From a virus, in the IMG/VR virus record IMGVR_UViG_3300025383_000015, positions 36,325 through 100,324 of that record: a stretch of DNA of 64,000 nt, one strand, 5' to 3'. Positions 41,981 through 49,201 of the stretch are shown here, one piece after another. The position numbers and the translations under genes are program-made. Below the pieces are notes generated by a model, which saw only the letters and a list, made by a program, of their open reading frames with translations, was not told the origin of the DNA and made no database searches. The stretch's first letter is position 1; each line of letters begins with the position of its first letter.

Positions 41981-43498
41981 TTACGCCAGGGTCATTTGAC
42001 TGAGGTTAAGTACTACAAACTCAGCAGGGTACTCAAGGGCAACGCCAACTTGGATGTTGACAATGCCATTTTGAATTGACGATGCTGTGTTGTTTGTTGC
42101 ATCGCAGAGCACGTAAAAGGCTTGGGCTGGTGTTCCACCACGAAGTCCACCTTGGTTACGATAGTCGTTTAAGAATGAGGTAAACGCGTTTGTGATACGA
42201 GACCATAGGCGCTCATCGTTGTTCTCAAACAATGCGATTTGAGCAATACTCTTTAGGTTTTGCTCAATGTAAATAAGTGAACGGCGCATGTTTACATATC
42301 GGTTGGCTGTTCCATCTTGTAGGAGAGTACGAGCACCCATGACTACAACGCCAGCACCAGGAATTTGGCGAATAGCGTTTACTGGAGCAACTGAACCAGT
42401 TCCTGCTGATGGAAGTCCCAAGTTAAGGTTGTCAAGTTCAGTAGAGGTAAACGCACGCTCTAGTGAAATAACGCCAGTAAGTGGGAAGTTCAAACCTGCT
42501 GGAGCCTTAGATACACTCTTTGTGGCGTCTGTAGCAAGATACAGACCAGCAACTGCTGCTGATGGACCGACCAAACGGATTGCACCACTACCACGTCCAA
42601 CAGGATCGCTGATGTAGGTGTGTGGGTAGTACACTGCGGTATGGCTGCTTGCAGTCAATCCCTGTGAGTAGGTGATCGCAGCATCAACAGTCTCTCCTGC
42701 AGGAGTTTCTGCAACAAAGAAACCATTGTTTGCTGCTGCCCAAGCAATTGCGTCGTTGATTACGCTGACAACGCCAGAAGCAAGGATGTCATTGATGTTA
42801 GGGATAAACATGACAAGGGCACGGTTTAGAGATGAGAATTCGTTCCAAACAGATGCGCTTGTTGATGCATAAGAGGTGTAATCCCCACCAACAACTGCTG
42901 ATCCATCTGATCCACCTGTTAGTGGGTAAACTGCAAGAACAGGTGTTCCTGAAGCAAGATTACTAACTTTGATTACAGATGCAGCAGTGTTGTTGATAAC
43001 TGTTCCAGCATAACTAGATGATGTTGAGTCACCAAATACAAGGTTTTCATAGCGCTCAAGAAGAACGTCTCCTGATACACCTTCTTTGTAAACTTCCACT
43101 GTGTATGTGCTAGATACTGATCCAGCCTTAACGTTGATGCGTAGGTTGTTACCGTCAGCACCACGGTTCTTTGCTGTGAATGTAGCGACTACAACGTTTC
43201 CTGATGTCTCAACATCAACTGTTGCAGCGGCTGCGTCACTGTGAAGGATACGCTTTACGTAAAGTTCGCGTCCTCCGTTATTAAAGAATTGAGCGACGCC
43301 AAACACTGCAGGGAATGTAGTGCTGTAGCCACCAAACTTTGAAGTAAATTCTGTCCAAGATTGAACGCGAGTCACAATCTCAGGACCTTGTGCAAATGGG
43401 GCAGCGATTGCACCAGCAGCACTTGTAGCAACTCCTTGAGCGAGAGGTGCTGGAAGTAGTGTCTCTGTTAGGTAGACACCTGCACGACCGTAAGTCAT
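41981..43498 (-). CDS. Tail sheath protein
   Basis: This 505-residue protein opens YGRAGVYLTETLLPAPL and has PEIVTRVQSWTEFTSKFGG near 38-58, classic for contractile sheath. YLNFPLTG-type and INAIRQIPGAGVVVMGARTL segments in the C-terminal half match the sheath's conserved C-terminal domain. It contracts to drive tube penetration. It lies immediately upstream of the tube gene in the standard order. Confidence 0.93.
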   Translation of the reverse strand: MTYGRAGVYLTETLLPAPLAQGVATSAAGAIAAPFAQGPEIVTRVQSWTEFTSKFGGYSTTFPAVFGVAQFFNNGGRELYVKRILHSDAAAATVDVETSGNVVVATFTAKNRGADGNNLRINVKAGSVSSTYTVEVYKEGVSGDVLLERYENLVFGDSTSSSYAGTVINNTAASVIKVSNLASGTPVLAVYPLTGGSDGSAVVGGDYTSYASTSASVWNEFSSLNRALVMFIPNINDILASGVVSVINDAIAWAAANNGFFVAETPAGETVDAAITYSQGLTASSHTAVYYPHTYISDPVGRGSGAIRLVGPSAAVAGLYLATDATKSVSKAPAGLNFPLTGVISLERAFTSTELDNLNLGLPSAGTGSVAPVNAIRQIPGAGVVVMGARTLLQDGTANRYVNMRRSLIYIEQNLKSIAQIALFENNDERLWSRITNAFTSFLNDYRNQGGLRGGTPAQAFYVLCDATNNTASSIQNGIVNIQVGVALEYPAEFVVLNLSQMTLA

Positions 43499-43532
43499 TC
43501 TTTCTCCTGTCTTGTTGTTGGTAGGTTCCGTA

Positions 43533-44201
43533 TTATGAGGTTATTGTGATCGGATGAATAGGCGTAAAGTTAGGATGTGTTCCTCCTCGAACTTCATCCT
43601 GATAGCCTGTCATATTGACTTCAAGTGCCTTGTAGACTGCCGTATAGAGTTCTGGCACGATCTCACTGGAGATACGTACCGTGAATGCGTTTACAAATAA
43701 ACGCTTTCCTGCTTCTGTGATATCTCTCTTTGAGACATCCAGAACATCAAGACGACGAACTGTGTTGTCGTTAGGTTGTAGCACACCAAACCGCAGTGGT
43801 AGTCGGGTGTACATTAATTGCGCGATGATCTCGCGGTCATGGCGAGGTTCACGTGCATAGGTTGTGACTTGGTAGTCAATGTTTACTGGGATAGGTTCGT
43901 GGATATACCAGTCGTTTGTATCCGAGTTAAAATCTGTAGTTCCATCAGGAAGTTTTGTTGGATCCTGTAGGTATGTAGGCTTAACAAGACCACGCATAGC
44001 ACGACTAAAGTCTTCCGAGATATCTACCATATCGATAGTGATGTATGGGTAGTTTTGGTCTCTAATTTCCTGGGAAGGCTGACCAAACCACACGCCAACA
44101 TTTCTGGTTGAATCGCCGCTTGCGTTGGAGCGTTGGTCTGTTACCTTCATGCCCAAAAGAAGATTGCGAAGAGCCTCATCCTCTGAAAGAAGAAATGTCA
44201 T
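43533..44201 (-). CDS. Tail terminator/completion-like protein
   Basis: This 222-residue protein is alpha/beta, with VGVWFGQPSQEIRDQNYPYITID near 35-55, a YQVTTYAREPRHDREI block near 115-135, and a late VLDVSKRDITEAGKRLFV. The layout and position upstream of the sheath gene fit a tail terminator or head-tail completion protein. No exact family was named from sequence. Confidence 0.55.
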   Translation of the reverse strand: MTFLLSEDEALRNLLLGMKVTDQRSNASGDSTRNVGVWFGQPSQEIRDQNYPYITIDMVDISEDFSRAMRGLVKPTYLQDPTKLPDGTTDFNSDTNDWYIHEPIPVNIDYQVTTYAREPRHDREIIAQLMYTRLPLRFGVLQPNDNTVRRLDVLDVSKRDITEAGKRLFVNAFTVRISSEIVPELYTAVYKALEVNMTGYQDEVRGGTHPNFTPIHPITITS

Positions 44202-44515
44202 AGTCCGCCTCCTAGGTGTGCTAATAGGCGTCCAGTAAGAAACTCTTCGGCCTCACTCATGCGGTTTGAAAATCGGCGAATGGCGTAGGTTGGTCGAGTT
44301 CCTGGAGTACCGAACTCTAAGTCTTGCGCCTCATCAAAATGGGCTGGATGAACGTGGGTAGTAAAGCCACCTGTAGGGCTGTAGCGGACGTGTAGTCCAC
44401 GAACGATGTTATGAGGCCAGCCTGATGCTCGTGCCTCTGCACGAAGTTGTGCTGACATGTAGCGGGTTGTGTCGTGGGCTGAACGGTGAACTGCGATATG
44501 GTGTGGGCTGGTCAC
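44198..44515 (-). CDS. Neck/tail-completion protein (HK97 gp10-like)
   Basis: This 105-residue protein has a mid-segment LEFGTPGTRPTYAIRRFSNRM like the EFGT...P...RP motif of HK97 gp10-type tail-component proteins. The N-terminus is His/Arg/Ser-rich. The start is GTG, overlapping the upstream stop by four bases. It likely joins head and tail. Confidence 0.55.
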   Translation of the reverse strand: MTSPHHIAVHRSAHDTTRYMSAQLRAEARASGWPHNIVRGLHVRYSPTGGFTTHVHPAHFDEAQDLEFGTPGTRPTYAIRRFSNRMSEAEEFLTGRLLAHLGGGL

Positions 44516-44682
44516 TTCTTCTTGCCCTTCGCAACTTTACCGCCGATGTAGCCTGCGAGTAGTGCTGCGAAGATTGGCTGTTTTTCTTTAGGACGAAAGC
44601 CGAACACACCACGCATGAACTCTTCACGTTCATGCTGATTGTTCATTTCAGCAACTTGTGTATACCAAGGTACATGTGCCAT
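44512..44682 (-). CDS. Hypothetical small protein
   Basis: This 56-residue protein starts MAHVPWYTQV because AAAGGGG lies five bases before that ATG; a longer in-frame start at 44730 lacks one. The C-terminus is hydrophobic then basic (IFAALLAGYIGGKVAKGKKK), as in a membrane-anchored or capsid-associated peptide. Function unknown. Confidence 0.55.
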   Translation of the reverse strand: MAHVPWYTQVAEMNNQHEREEFMRGVFGFRPKEKQPIFAALLAGYIGGKVAKGKKK

Positions 44683-44749
44683 CACAACCCCTTTATCGCA
44701 ACCAGTGGGAACTGTAGTCAGGTTACGCATGTAAGCCTGATGCTCTAAG

Positions 44750-44780
44750 GATAAAGAAAAAGCCCCACTTTCGTGGGGCT
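44750..44780 (-). terminator. Rho-independent terminator
   Basis: AGCCCCAC pairs perfectly with GTGGGGCT (8 bp, TTTC loop) at 44761-44780. On the minus strand the stem is followed by TTTTTCTTTAT. This is the clearest intrinsic terminator in the window. It would end the transcript of the tiny-gene island before the tail module, so the tail genes probably have their own promoter. Confidence 0.75.
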
Positions 44781-44785
44781 AAGTC

Positions 44786-44965
44786 TTACTTCTTTTCTTT
44801 TTTGACTTTCTTGGCTAAAGCCTTGTCCATCTCTTTATCCTCTGCACGAGATGGTTTCTTCTTATCCATCTTCTTGTCAGCCTTTTTAAACGCCTTCTTT
44901 TGTTTTGGAGTCATGTCTTCCATAAGTTTGGCGTCTTGTTTTGCGTCAGACTCCTTCTTAGCCAT
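44786..44965 (-). CDS. Tiny Lys-rich protein (59 aa)
   Basis: The frame reads MAKKESDAKQ...AKKVKKEKK, about a third Lys, with alternating acidic residues and no hydrophobic core. It looks like a helical basic protein that could bind DNA or capsid interiors. TAATG overlap with the next gene supports it. It lies one residue under common length cut-offs. Confidence 0.7.
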   Translation of the reverse strand: MAKKESDAKQDAKLMEDMTPKQKKAFKKADKKMDKKKPSRAEDKEMDKALAKKVKKEKK

Positions 44966-45123
44966 TACATGCCCTTCTTACGGTTTGTAATGACCTTTGG
45001 GTTTTTAGCCGATGATGCTTTCTTACCCTTACGAAGGGCAGCAAAGTCTGCAGCATCGATCTTCTTTGGATTACCGCCCATGGCAGCAATCTTCTTTTGC
45101 TTAGGAGAGAGACCGTCAGCCAT
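44965..45123 (-). CDS. Tiny basic protein (52 aa)
   Basis: The frame runs MADGLSPKQKKIAAMGGNPK to ...VITNRKKGM. It is basic with one short helix (DAADFAALRKGKKAS). Stop and next start share bases (TAATG) at both ends, a strong sign of real genes in series. Function is unknown; similar small proteins occur in phage gene series. Confidence 0.7.
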   Translation of the reverse strand: MADGLSPKQKKIAAMGGNPKKIDAADFAALRKGKKASSAKNPKVITNRKKGM

Positions 45124-45227
45124 TACTTGGCCTTCTTAGCACGAGCAGCCTTGCATGATGCACAGGTGCACTTACATCCTTTTGCTGGCTTTCCAGCCTT
45201 GCAACCACAACCACACTTAACGCACAT
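45123..45227 (-). CDS. Metallothionein-like Cys-rich peptide (34 aa)
   Basis: The 34-residue frame holds eight cysteines (C2, C5, C7, C9, C18, C20, C22, C25) in CxxCxCxC and CxCxCxxC groups, followed by a Lys/Ala/Arg tail. No other residues suggest a fold. Clustered CxC pairs with few hydrophobics are how metallothioneins bind Zn or Cu. It overlaps the next start by one base (TAATG). A single zinc-binding nucleic-acid peptide is the alternative. Confidence 0.6.
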   Translation of the reverse strand: MCVKCGCGCKAGKPAKGCKCTCASCKAARAKKAK

Positions 45228-45229
45228 AG

Positions 45230-45391
45230 TTACTTACCTTTCGATTGTTTTGAAGCCCACATGTTATCGATCAAGTTTGGGTATGGACGACCAGCCTTTG
45301 CTGCTCGTGCCTTTGCCGCACTCTTTGCCGATGATGACAGAGGTGTAGACTTTTTCTTTGGATTTTTGGTATTCCAAACTTCTTTAGCCAT
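45230..45391 (-). CDS. Tiny basic protein (53 aa)
   Basis: The frame reads MAKEVWNTKN...QSKGK, rich in Lys, Ala and Ser, with a central basic helix (KSAAKARAAKAGRPYP). Two bases separate it from the metallothionein-like gene downstream, and TAATG couples it to the gene upstream. Likely a nucleic-acid or capsid binder; unrecognised. Confidence 0.7.
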   Translation of the reverse strand: MAKEVWNTKNPKKKSTPLSSSAKSAAKARAAKAGRPYPNLIDNMWASKQSKGK

Positions 45392-45696
45392 TATTTCTTG
45401 CCTTTGTTTTTCTTGGAAATAGCGGCAGCCTTTTTCTTGGCATCAGCCTTTGAAGACGCACCCCATGCCTGAAGTGACAATAGCAATCTTGTTGGCTCAC
45501 CATTTGGCTTATGCTCAGGTCCTGGCATTCCACCCATTCGTGCAAGGAATGATGCACGACGAGGGTTGTCGCCCTTCTTTACTGGAGCCTTAAGATCAGA
45601 CCCAGGATGAGACTTTTCGTAGGACTTACGGCCTGTTTCATTGAGGCCACCTTTTTTGTTTTTACCTTTTGAGGTTTGCCATGCTTCTGATGCCAT
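45391..45696 (-). CDS. DUF6321-like conserved phage protein
   Basis: This 101-residue protein matches a conserved small phage protein I know as DUF6321. It has W-Q-x-x-x-G-K-N-K-K-G-G-L-N near residue 6, PVKKGDNPRRASFLARMGGM near 38 and EPTRLLLSLQAWGASSKADA near 66. The RRASFLARMGG core is its hallmark. It is basic and probably DNA- or capsid-linked. Function is not established. Confidence 0.65.
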   Translation of the reverse strand: MASEAWQTSKGKNKKGGLNETGRKSYEKSHPGSDLKAPVKKGDNPRRASFLARMGGMPGPEHKPNGEPTRLLLSLQAWGASSKADAKKKAAAISKKNKGKK

Positions 45697-45697
45697 G

Positions 45698-45862
45698 TTA
45701 TTTCTTCTTACCTGCTTGAGCCATCTTTTCCATCTTGGCTTTGCCGTACTTCTTCATACCAGCAGCCGCTGCAACTGCAGCAGGATTTTTAGCGCCAGAC
45801 TTCTTTGCTTCTTCTTCAACCTTCTTGAAGCGTGCTCCTGAACCTAACTTTGCTTTAGCCAT
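45698..45862 (-). CDS. Tiny basic protein (54 aa)
   Basis: The frame runs MAKAKLGSGARFKKVEEEAK, then NPAAVAAAAGMKKYGKAKME, ending QAGKKK. It is helical, Ala/Lys-rich and basic. It overlaps its upstream neighbour by eight bases and sits one base past the DUF6321-like start. Function unknown. Confidence 0.65.
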   Translation of the reverse strand: MAKAKLGSGARFKKVEEEAKKSGAKNPAAVAAAAGMKKYGKAKMEKMAQAGKKK

Positions 45863-46049
45863 TTTTCTTATGCCAATCTTTAGTGGCTTTTACGCCTTGG
45901 TCGATGGTCTTGACTTTTCCTTTTGTCTTCTTGGTTAAGTCAATCTTGTCGTACTTGCCCTTGTTGCCTGCATGGTCAACAATGACATCGCCCTTTTTGT
46001 TCTTCTTAATTGTATGGCCTTCGCCTTTAATCTTAATGGTCTTAGCCAT
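45855..46049 (-). CDS. Small basic protein
   Basis: This 64-residue protein is Lys/Gly/Asp-rich with several short strands (KTIKIKGEGHTIKKN, KGDVIVDHAGNKGKYDKIDL). No family recognised. It overlaps both neighbours by eight bases, as translationally coupled genes do. Confidence 0.65.
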   Translation of the reverse strand: MAKTIKIKGEGHTIKKNKKGDVIVDHAGNKGKYDKIDLTKKTKGKVKTIDQGVKATKDWHKKNG

Positions 46050-46176
46050 TCTTTTTCGCCCCCATAGGTGCAGTCATCTTAGCGTGCTTTTCTTTGAGTT
46101 TGGCCATCTCAGCCTCATGCTTTTTAGCAAGGGCTTCTACCTCTAACCTGTGAGATTCTGGCTGCTTACCTGCCAT
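46042..46176 (-). CDS. Small coiled-coil-like protein (44 aa)
   Basis: The start MAGKQPES at 46176 is chosen for its strong GGAGGTGG site ten bases upstream; a longer frame to 46239 uses GTG. The sequence is a single charged helix (RLEVEALAKKHEAEMAKLKEKHAKM) of coiled-coil type. Function unknown; oligomerisation is likely. Confidence 0.65.
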   Translation of the reverse strand: MAGKQPESHRLEVEALAKKHEAEMAKLKEKHAKMTAPMGAKKNG

Positions 46177-46239
46177 GGCTTTTAATCCACCTCCATTAGG
46201 GTAAATAAGTGGCGCTGGTTCTAGTTTGTGCAACGCCAC

Positions 46240-46401
46240 TTACTTATTGATTTTTCTTGCTTCGCTGATGCCGATCGCCAAGGCTTGCTTTCGAGATGTA
46301 ACTACTGGTCCAGTCTTTGATCCAGAGTGCAAAGTTCCAGCCTTGTATTCAGCCATAACTTTTTCCACCTTGCCCTTATTAGGGGCAGCCTTCTTAGCCA
46401 T
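46240..46401 (-). CDS. DUF6496-like small protein (53 aa)
   Basis: The frame (MAKKAAPNKG...SEARKINK) contains KVMAEYKAGTLHSGSKTGPV and SRKQALAIGISEA, matching a conserved small protein I know as DUF6496 (K-V-M-x-E-[YF]-K, G-T-L-H-S-G-S, S-R-K-Q-A-x-A-I). It occurs in phages and some bacteria; function is not established. The match is clear and the frame is well packed. Confidence 0.7.
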   Translation of the reverse strand: MAKKAAPNKGKVEKVMAEYKAGTLHSGSKTGPVVTSRKQALAIGISEARKINK

Positions 46402-46420
46402 GATCAGCCTTTCTGTTTAT

Positions 46421-46846
46421 TTATTCAGCGTCGTCTTCGTCGTCATCCTCGTCGTCTTCGTCATCGAAGTCGTCGAAGTCAAAATCGTCTTCATCATCTG
46501 AGGCATCAGCATCGTCTGCATCTGACTCATCTGCTGGTGCTGCATCTGCTGTTGCGTCTGCTGCTGGTGCATCGGCTGCAGGAGCAGTTGCATCTGCAGG
46601 TGCTGCATCGGTTACTGCAGGAGCGTCAGTTGTTACTGGTGCGGCTGCTGCTGAAGCATCAGTGGTTGTTGCATCTGCAGGTGCTGCATCGGTTGCTGCA
46701 GGAGCGTCAGTTGTTACTGGTGCGGCTGCTGCTGAAGCATCAGTGGTTGTTGCATCTGCTGGAGCAGTTGTTGCGTCTGTCGCAGTTGCATCCGCTGCTG
46801 GAGCGGCTGTTGTATCAACTGCAGGTGTTGTTGTGTCGTCTGACAT
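46421..46846 (-). CDS. Acidic Ala/Asp/Thr-rich repeat protein
   Basis: This 141-residue protein is low-complexity. The first ~110 residues are Ala/Asp/Thr with Pro, including two near-identical 27-residue repeats. The rest is a run of Asp/Glu (DDEDDFDFDDFDDEDDEDD). It is strongly acidic and probably disordered. An acidic tail can hold Mg or compete with DNA for basic proteins, such as the Lys-rich products encoded next to it; this pairing is inference. It resembles internal or scaffold-type capsid proteins in composition. Confidence 0.6.
   Translation of the reverse strand: MSDDTTTPAVDTTAAPAADATATDATTAPADATTTDASAAAAPVTTDAPAATDAAPADATTTDASAAAAPVTTDAPAVTDAAPADATAPAADAPAADATADAAPADESDADDADASDDEDDFDFDDFDDEDDEDDDEDDAE
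46590..46751. repeat. Two 81-bp tandem repeats (one mismatch)
   Basis: Bases 46590-46670 and 46671-46751 are the same 81-bp unit with one base difference. They lie in frame in the acidic protein gene and code for the two 27-residue repeats. Such repeats easily expand or contract by slippage, so copy number may vary between isolates. Confidence 0.85.
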
Positions 46847-46857
46847 GTCACGCCTTT

Positions 46858-47391
46858 CTAGTTTGCATAGTCTTGGAATTGAGGGTAGTTGACCAACTCC
46901 TCAGGGTTAATCTGATTGCAGTCGATCTGTACCACACTATACCGTTCGGCGTACCGTCCAAGAGGGTTAACTTGCATAGGGCGAAATACAATTTGGTTAA
47001 ACACTACGTGGTCTTTGACATGGTTGGTTGGGTTGGCAATCATGTCTGGGAGCATACGATTGAGATCGGCCACGGCTACCACGATCTTAAATGTGTCCGT
47101 GGTGTAGAAGCCTCGCTCGTTAGGAGAAGAGTCGCCACGAACGTGTTGAGCCATAATGACAGGCATATCAAATGGGTCGTTCCAACGAACGCCATGTCCT
47201 GGAGTTTGGCTTGAGACGTCGTAGATAGGGTCTACCCACGTGTCTAAGTTAGAGGCCAAGGCGTTAGGGTCAAATGTCCACCATTGAACCGTCGTTCCTA
47301 CAGGAGAACGTAGTTCATCTACAATTCCCTCATCGTTAGAGGCAATTTCAAATGGGATTTTGAATCGTCCCTGTACCTGGGTTCCACGCAT
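46858..47391 (-). CDS. Head-tail connector/structural protein (putative)
   Basis: This 177-residue protein is beta-rich, with W-W-T-F-D-P-N near 40, a HGVRWNDPFDMP segment near 70, and a VVQIDCNQINPEELVNYPQF tail. The position before the tiny-gene island and neck genes suggests a head-tail connector. No specific family identified. Confidence 0.45.
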   Translation of the reverse strand: MRGTQVQGRFKIPFEIASNDEGIVDELRSPVGTTVQWWTFDPNALASNLDTWVDPIYDVSSQTPGHGVRWNDPFDMPVIMAQHVRGDSSPNERGFYTTDTFKIVVAVADLNRMLPDMIANPTNHVKDHVVFNQIVFRPMQVNPLGRYAERYSVVQIDCNQINPEELVNYPQFQDYAN

Positions 47392-47444
47392 GGAACCTAT
47401 TATCCTTTATCTTACCCTGGAAAAAAGGATTTACTTGGGAGCCT

Positions 47445-48143
47445 TTAAATATACGTCTTCTTGTTCCAAAAGAATTTCTTATATCGATCAAATAAGACAC
47501 GGTTAAATTTACGCATATCAGCGTTGTATTTCTTTCGTTCTGCATCTCCCCCTAAAGAGGAAGACCAAGAATCACGCTTAAATGGAATAACCTGCAAAAA
47601 TGGTGTTCCAGCAGGAATCATTCCTTCAAAGTTAGGGTCACGTAATTTGAGAAACATATTAAATGGGATAGAAAAATCGTCAGTGTCTACAATTCCAGAC
47701 GCACAAACTATAGGAGAAGGCTCATGGTGTTGAGGCTCCATGACCATGATCGAATATCCTTTAGGTGTTTTGATAGACCAAGGTATGACGATTCTTACTG
47801 CGTAGTTAATATCTCGTGAGTACGGATGGTTTTGAAATTGCCCCATGCGTTGAAATGCAATTGCCTCATTATTGCCCCATTGAAAGTAAGGCCCATCAGA
47901 GGTTTGTCGCACGTAAATGTCATACGGAGTTTCCATGATGTATCCAGCCGTCATCATGTCCCACAGTGGCATGCAGCGTTTGATAGTGGCTGTAGGAGAT
48001 CCGTCTAGCATTGGTTCTTTTTTTCCACTAGCCGAGAGGTAAGACGCTGCTTCTTTATACCATTGAGGTATGTATTCAGTTGCTGGCTTAGGCTTCTCTA
48101 ATACGCCGTCTGGGTTGTGAGTGTCGGTAAAGATGATCTCCAT
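47445..48143 (-). CDS. DUF6065-like protein
   Basis: This 232-residue protein matches the DUF6065 pattern: KPATEYIPQWYKEAASYL near 17-35, TIKRCMPLWDMMTAGYIMET near 55, GYSIMVMEPQHHEPSP near 130, and a GIVDTDDFSIPFNMFLKL...GTPFLQVIPF tail. The family's role is unknown. An enzyme-like jelly-roll fold is suspected by others but not shown here. It is divergently transcribed from a similar gene at 48264. Confidence 0.6.
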   Translation of the reverse strand: MEIIFTDTHNPDGVLEKPKPATEYIPQWYKEAASYLSASGKKEPMLDGSPTATIKRCMPLWDMMTAGYIMETPYDIYVRQTSDGPYFQWGNNEAIAFQRMGQFQNHPYSRDINYAVRIVIPWSIKTPKGYSIMVMEPQHHEPSPIVCASGIVDTDDFSIPFNMFLKLRDPNFEGMIPAGTPFLQVIPFKRDSWSSSLGGDAERKKYNADMRKFNRVLFDRYKKFFWNKKTYI

Positions 48144-48263
48144 CTAATGCTCCTTAGTTAGGGCACCACTGTAGCATGGCTATGTACTCGAACGTGCACT
48201 TGCTTTTGAAAATAGCAGTGTGTAGAGTCTGACTATATCAGCCTGTTGAGAGGATCTCCTTTT
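48144..48263. promoter_or_regulatory. Divergent intergenic region
   Basis: About 120 bases separate the minus-strand DUF6065-like gene and the plus-strand relative. A TTGAAA and a TATAT stand in the plus orientation, but their spacing (21 bases) is long. Promoters in both directions are expected since the genes diverge. No clear operator repeats were seen. Confidence 0.35.
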
Positions 48264-49004
48264 ATGGCAAAATTGCCACCACTCGTAGTCTATTGGGCTC
48301 CCGTCATTTCTTCTTCTGAAGACGGGGAGTGGAATATGCTTTATCCAGAACCTACTCGATTATGGGAATCTATAATGAAGGATAAAAACCCAGCAAGAGG
48401 TTCTACTACTTACACCTCATGCCCTGCGGCAGTTCACCAATTTAAAAATACATTTGTATTTAAAAACGCTTTAGAGTCAATATATTCATACGACTTCACA
48501 CAGCCTGGTGCTGAATACATGCAGCCAACGTCGTCAACTTACCTATCATGTGAGTTGACTAGGCCTCCTGCCGTTCTTACTGGGCCAACCATTGACTTTA
48601 AATTAAAGTACGTGTTTTTTGCTGAAGAGCCAGTCACCGCAACTTTTACCCCACCTATTTTTAGCAAACCAAAGTATTTTCAATACGCTTCTGTAGTGCC
48701 TGGCAAAATGGATATAGGAAGTTGGTTTAGGCCTTACACATTGGAGATGCAACTATGGGATAGTAAGGGAACCCTTACTTTAGAAGATGACGAACCTTTG
48801 TTCTACATAGATGTCAATACAGATCGAGAAGTCACACTAAAGAGGTTTAAAATGACTTCAAACCTTATTGCCATCATAGACCACTGCACAAAGTCTACTG
48901 ATTGGATGGGTAGAGGAACACCTTTGGTAGACCGTTACAGAAAGTTTAGAGCCTCTAGAACTAATGACCTTGTGCTACAGGAGATAAAGAATAACCTTCT
49001 TTAG
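48264..49004 (+). CDS. DUF6065-related protein (divergent paralogue)
   Basis: This 246-residue protein starts at the ATG at 48264, behind AGGATCTCC; a TTG at 48246 is the alternative. It has the layout of the neighbour at 47445-48143: a CPAA...N-F-x-F block near 53-65, an F-x-P-x-I region, a IGSWFRPYTLEMQLW segment near 158 and a DDEPLFYIDVNTDREVTLKRF tail. The pair may be old paralogues. It is one of only five plus-strand genes in the window; function unknown. Confidence 0.55.
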   Translation: MAKLPPLVVYWAPVISSSEDGEWNMLYPEPTRLWESIMKDKNPARGSTTYTSCPAAVHQFKNTFVFKNALESIYSYDFTQPGAEYMQPTSSTYLSCELTRPPAVLTGPTIDFKLKYVFFAEEPVTATFTPPIFSKPKYFQYASVVPGKMDIGSWFRPYTLEMQLWDSKGTLTLEDDEPLFYIDVNTDREVTLKRFKMTSNLIAIIDHCTKSTDWMGRGTPLVDRYRKFRASRTNDLVLQEIKNNLL

Positions 49005-49192
49005 TTGCTACTAGCAGAAGCAGTAGGGGCACCAAAAGTATTTGTAGTCGCGTCATAAGGGCCTCCGATGTACACCAGAGTTCCATCAGGATACTCTACA
49101 CATGTTTGACCTGTTACTTCTTGTGCGATATCTAGAGAGTCTGCAACAATGATGTTTGTTACAACTCCACTTTCAATTACTGCAAAGTTCAT
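49001..49192 (-). CDS. Small fibre-accessory protein
   Basis: This 63-residue protein begins MNFAVIESGVVTNIIVADSL and ends with a Y-D-x-x-T-N-T-F motif, as in the N-terminal segments of tail fibre assembly proteins. It is the last of three small proteins each placed downstream of a Gly-rich gene. It overlaps the end of the plus-strand gene by four bases. Confidence 0.5.
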   Translation of the reverse strand: MNFAVIESGVVTNIIVADSLDIAQEVTGQTCVEYPDGTLVYIGGPYDATTNTFGAPTASASSN

Positions 49193-49201
49193 TGTTTCTC
49201 C

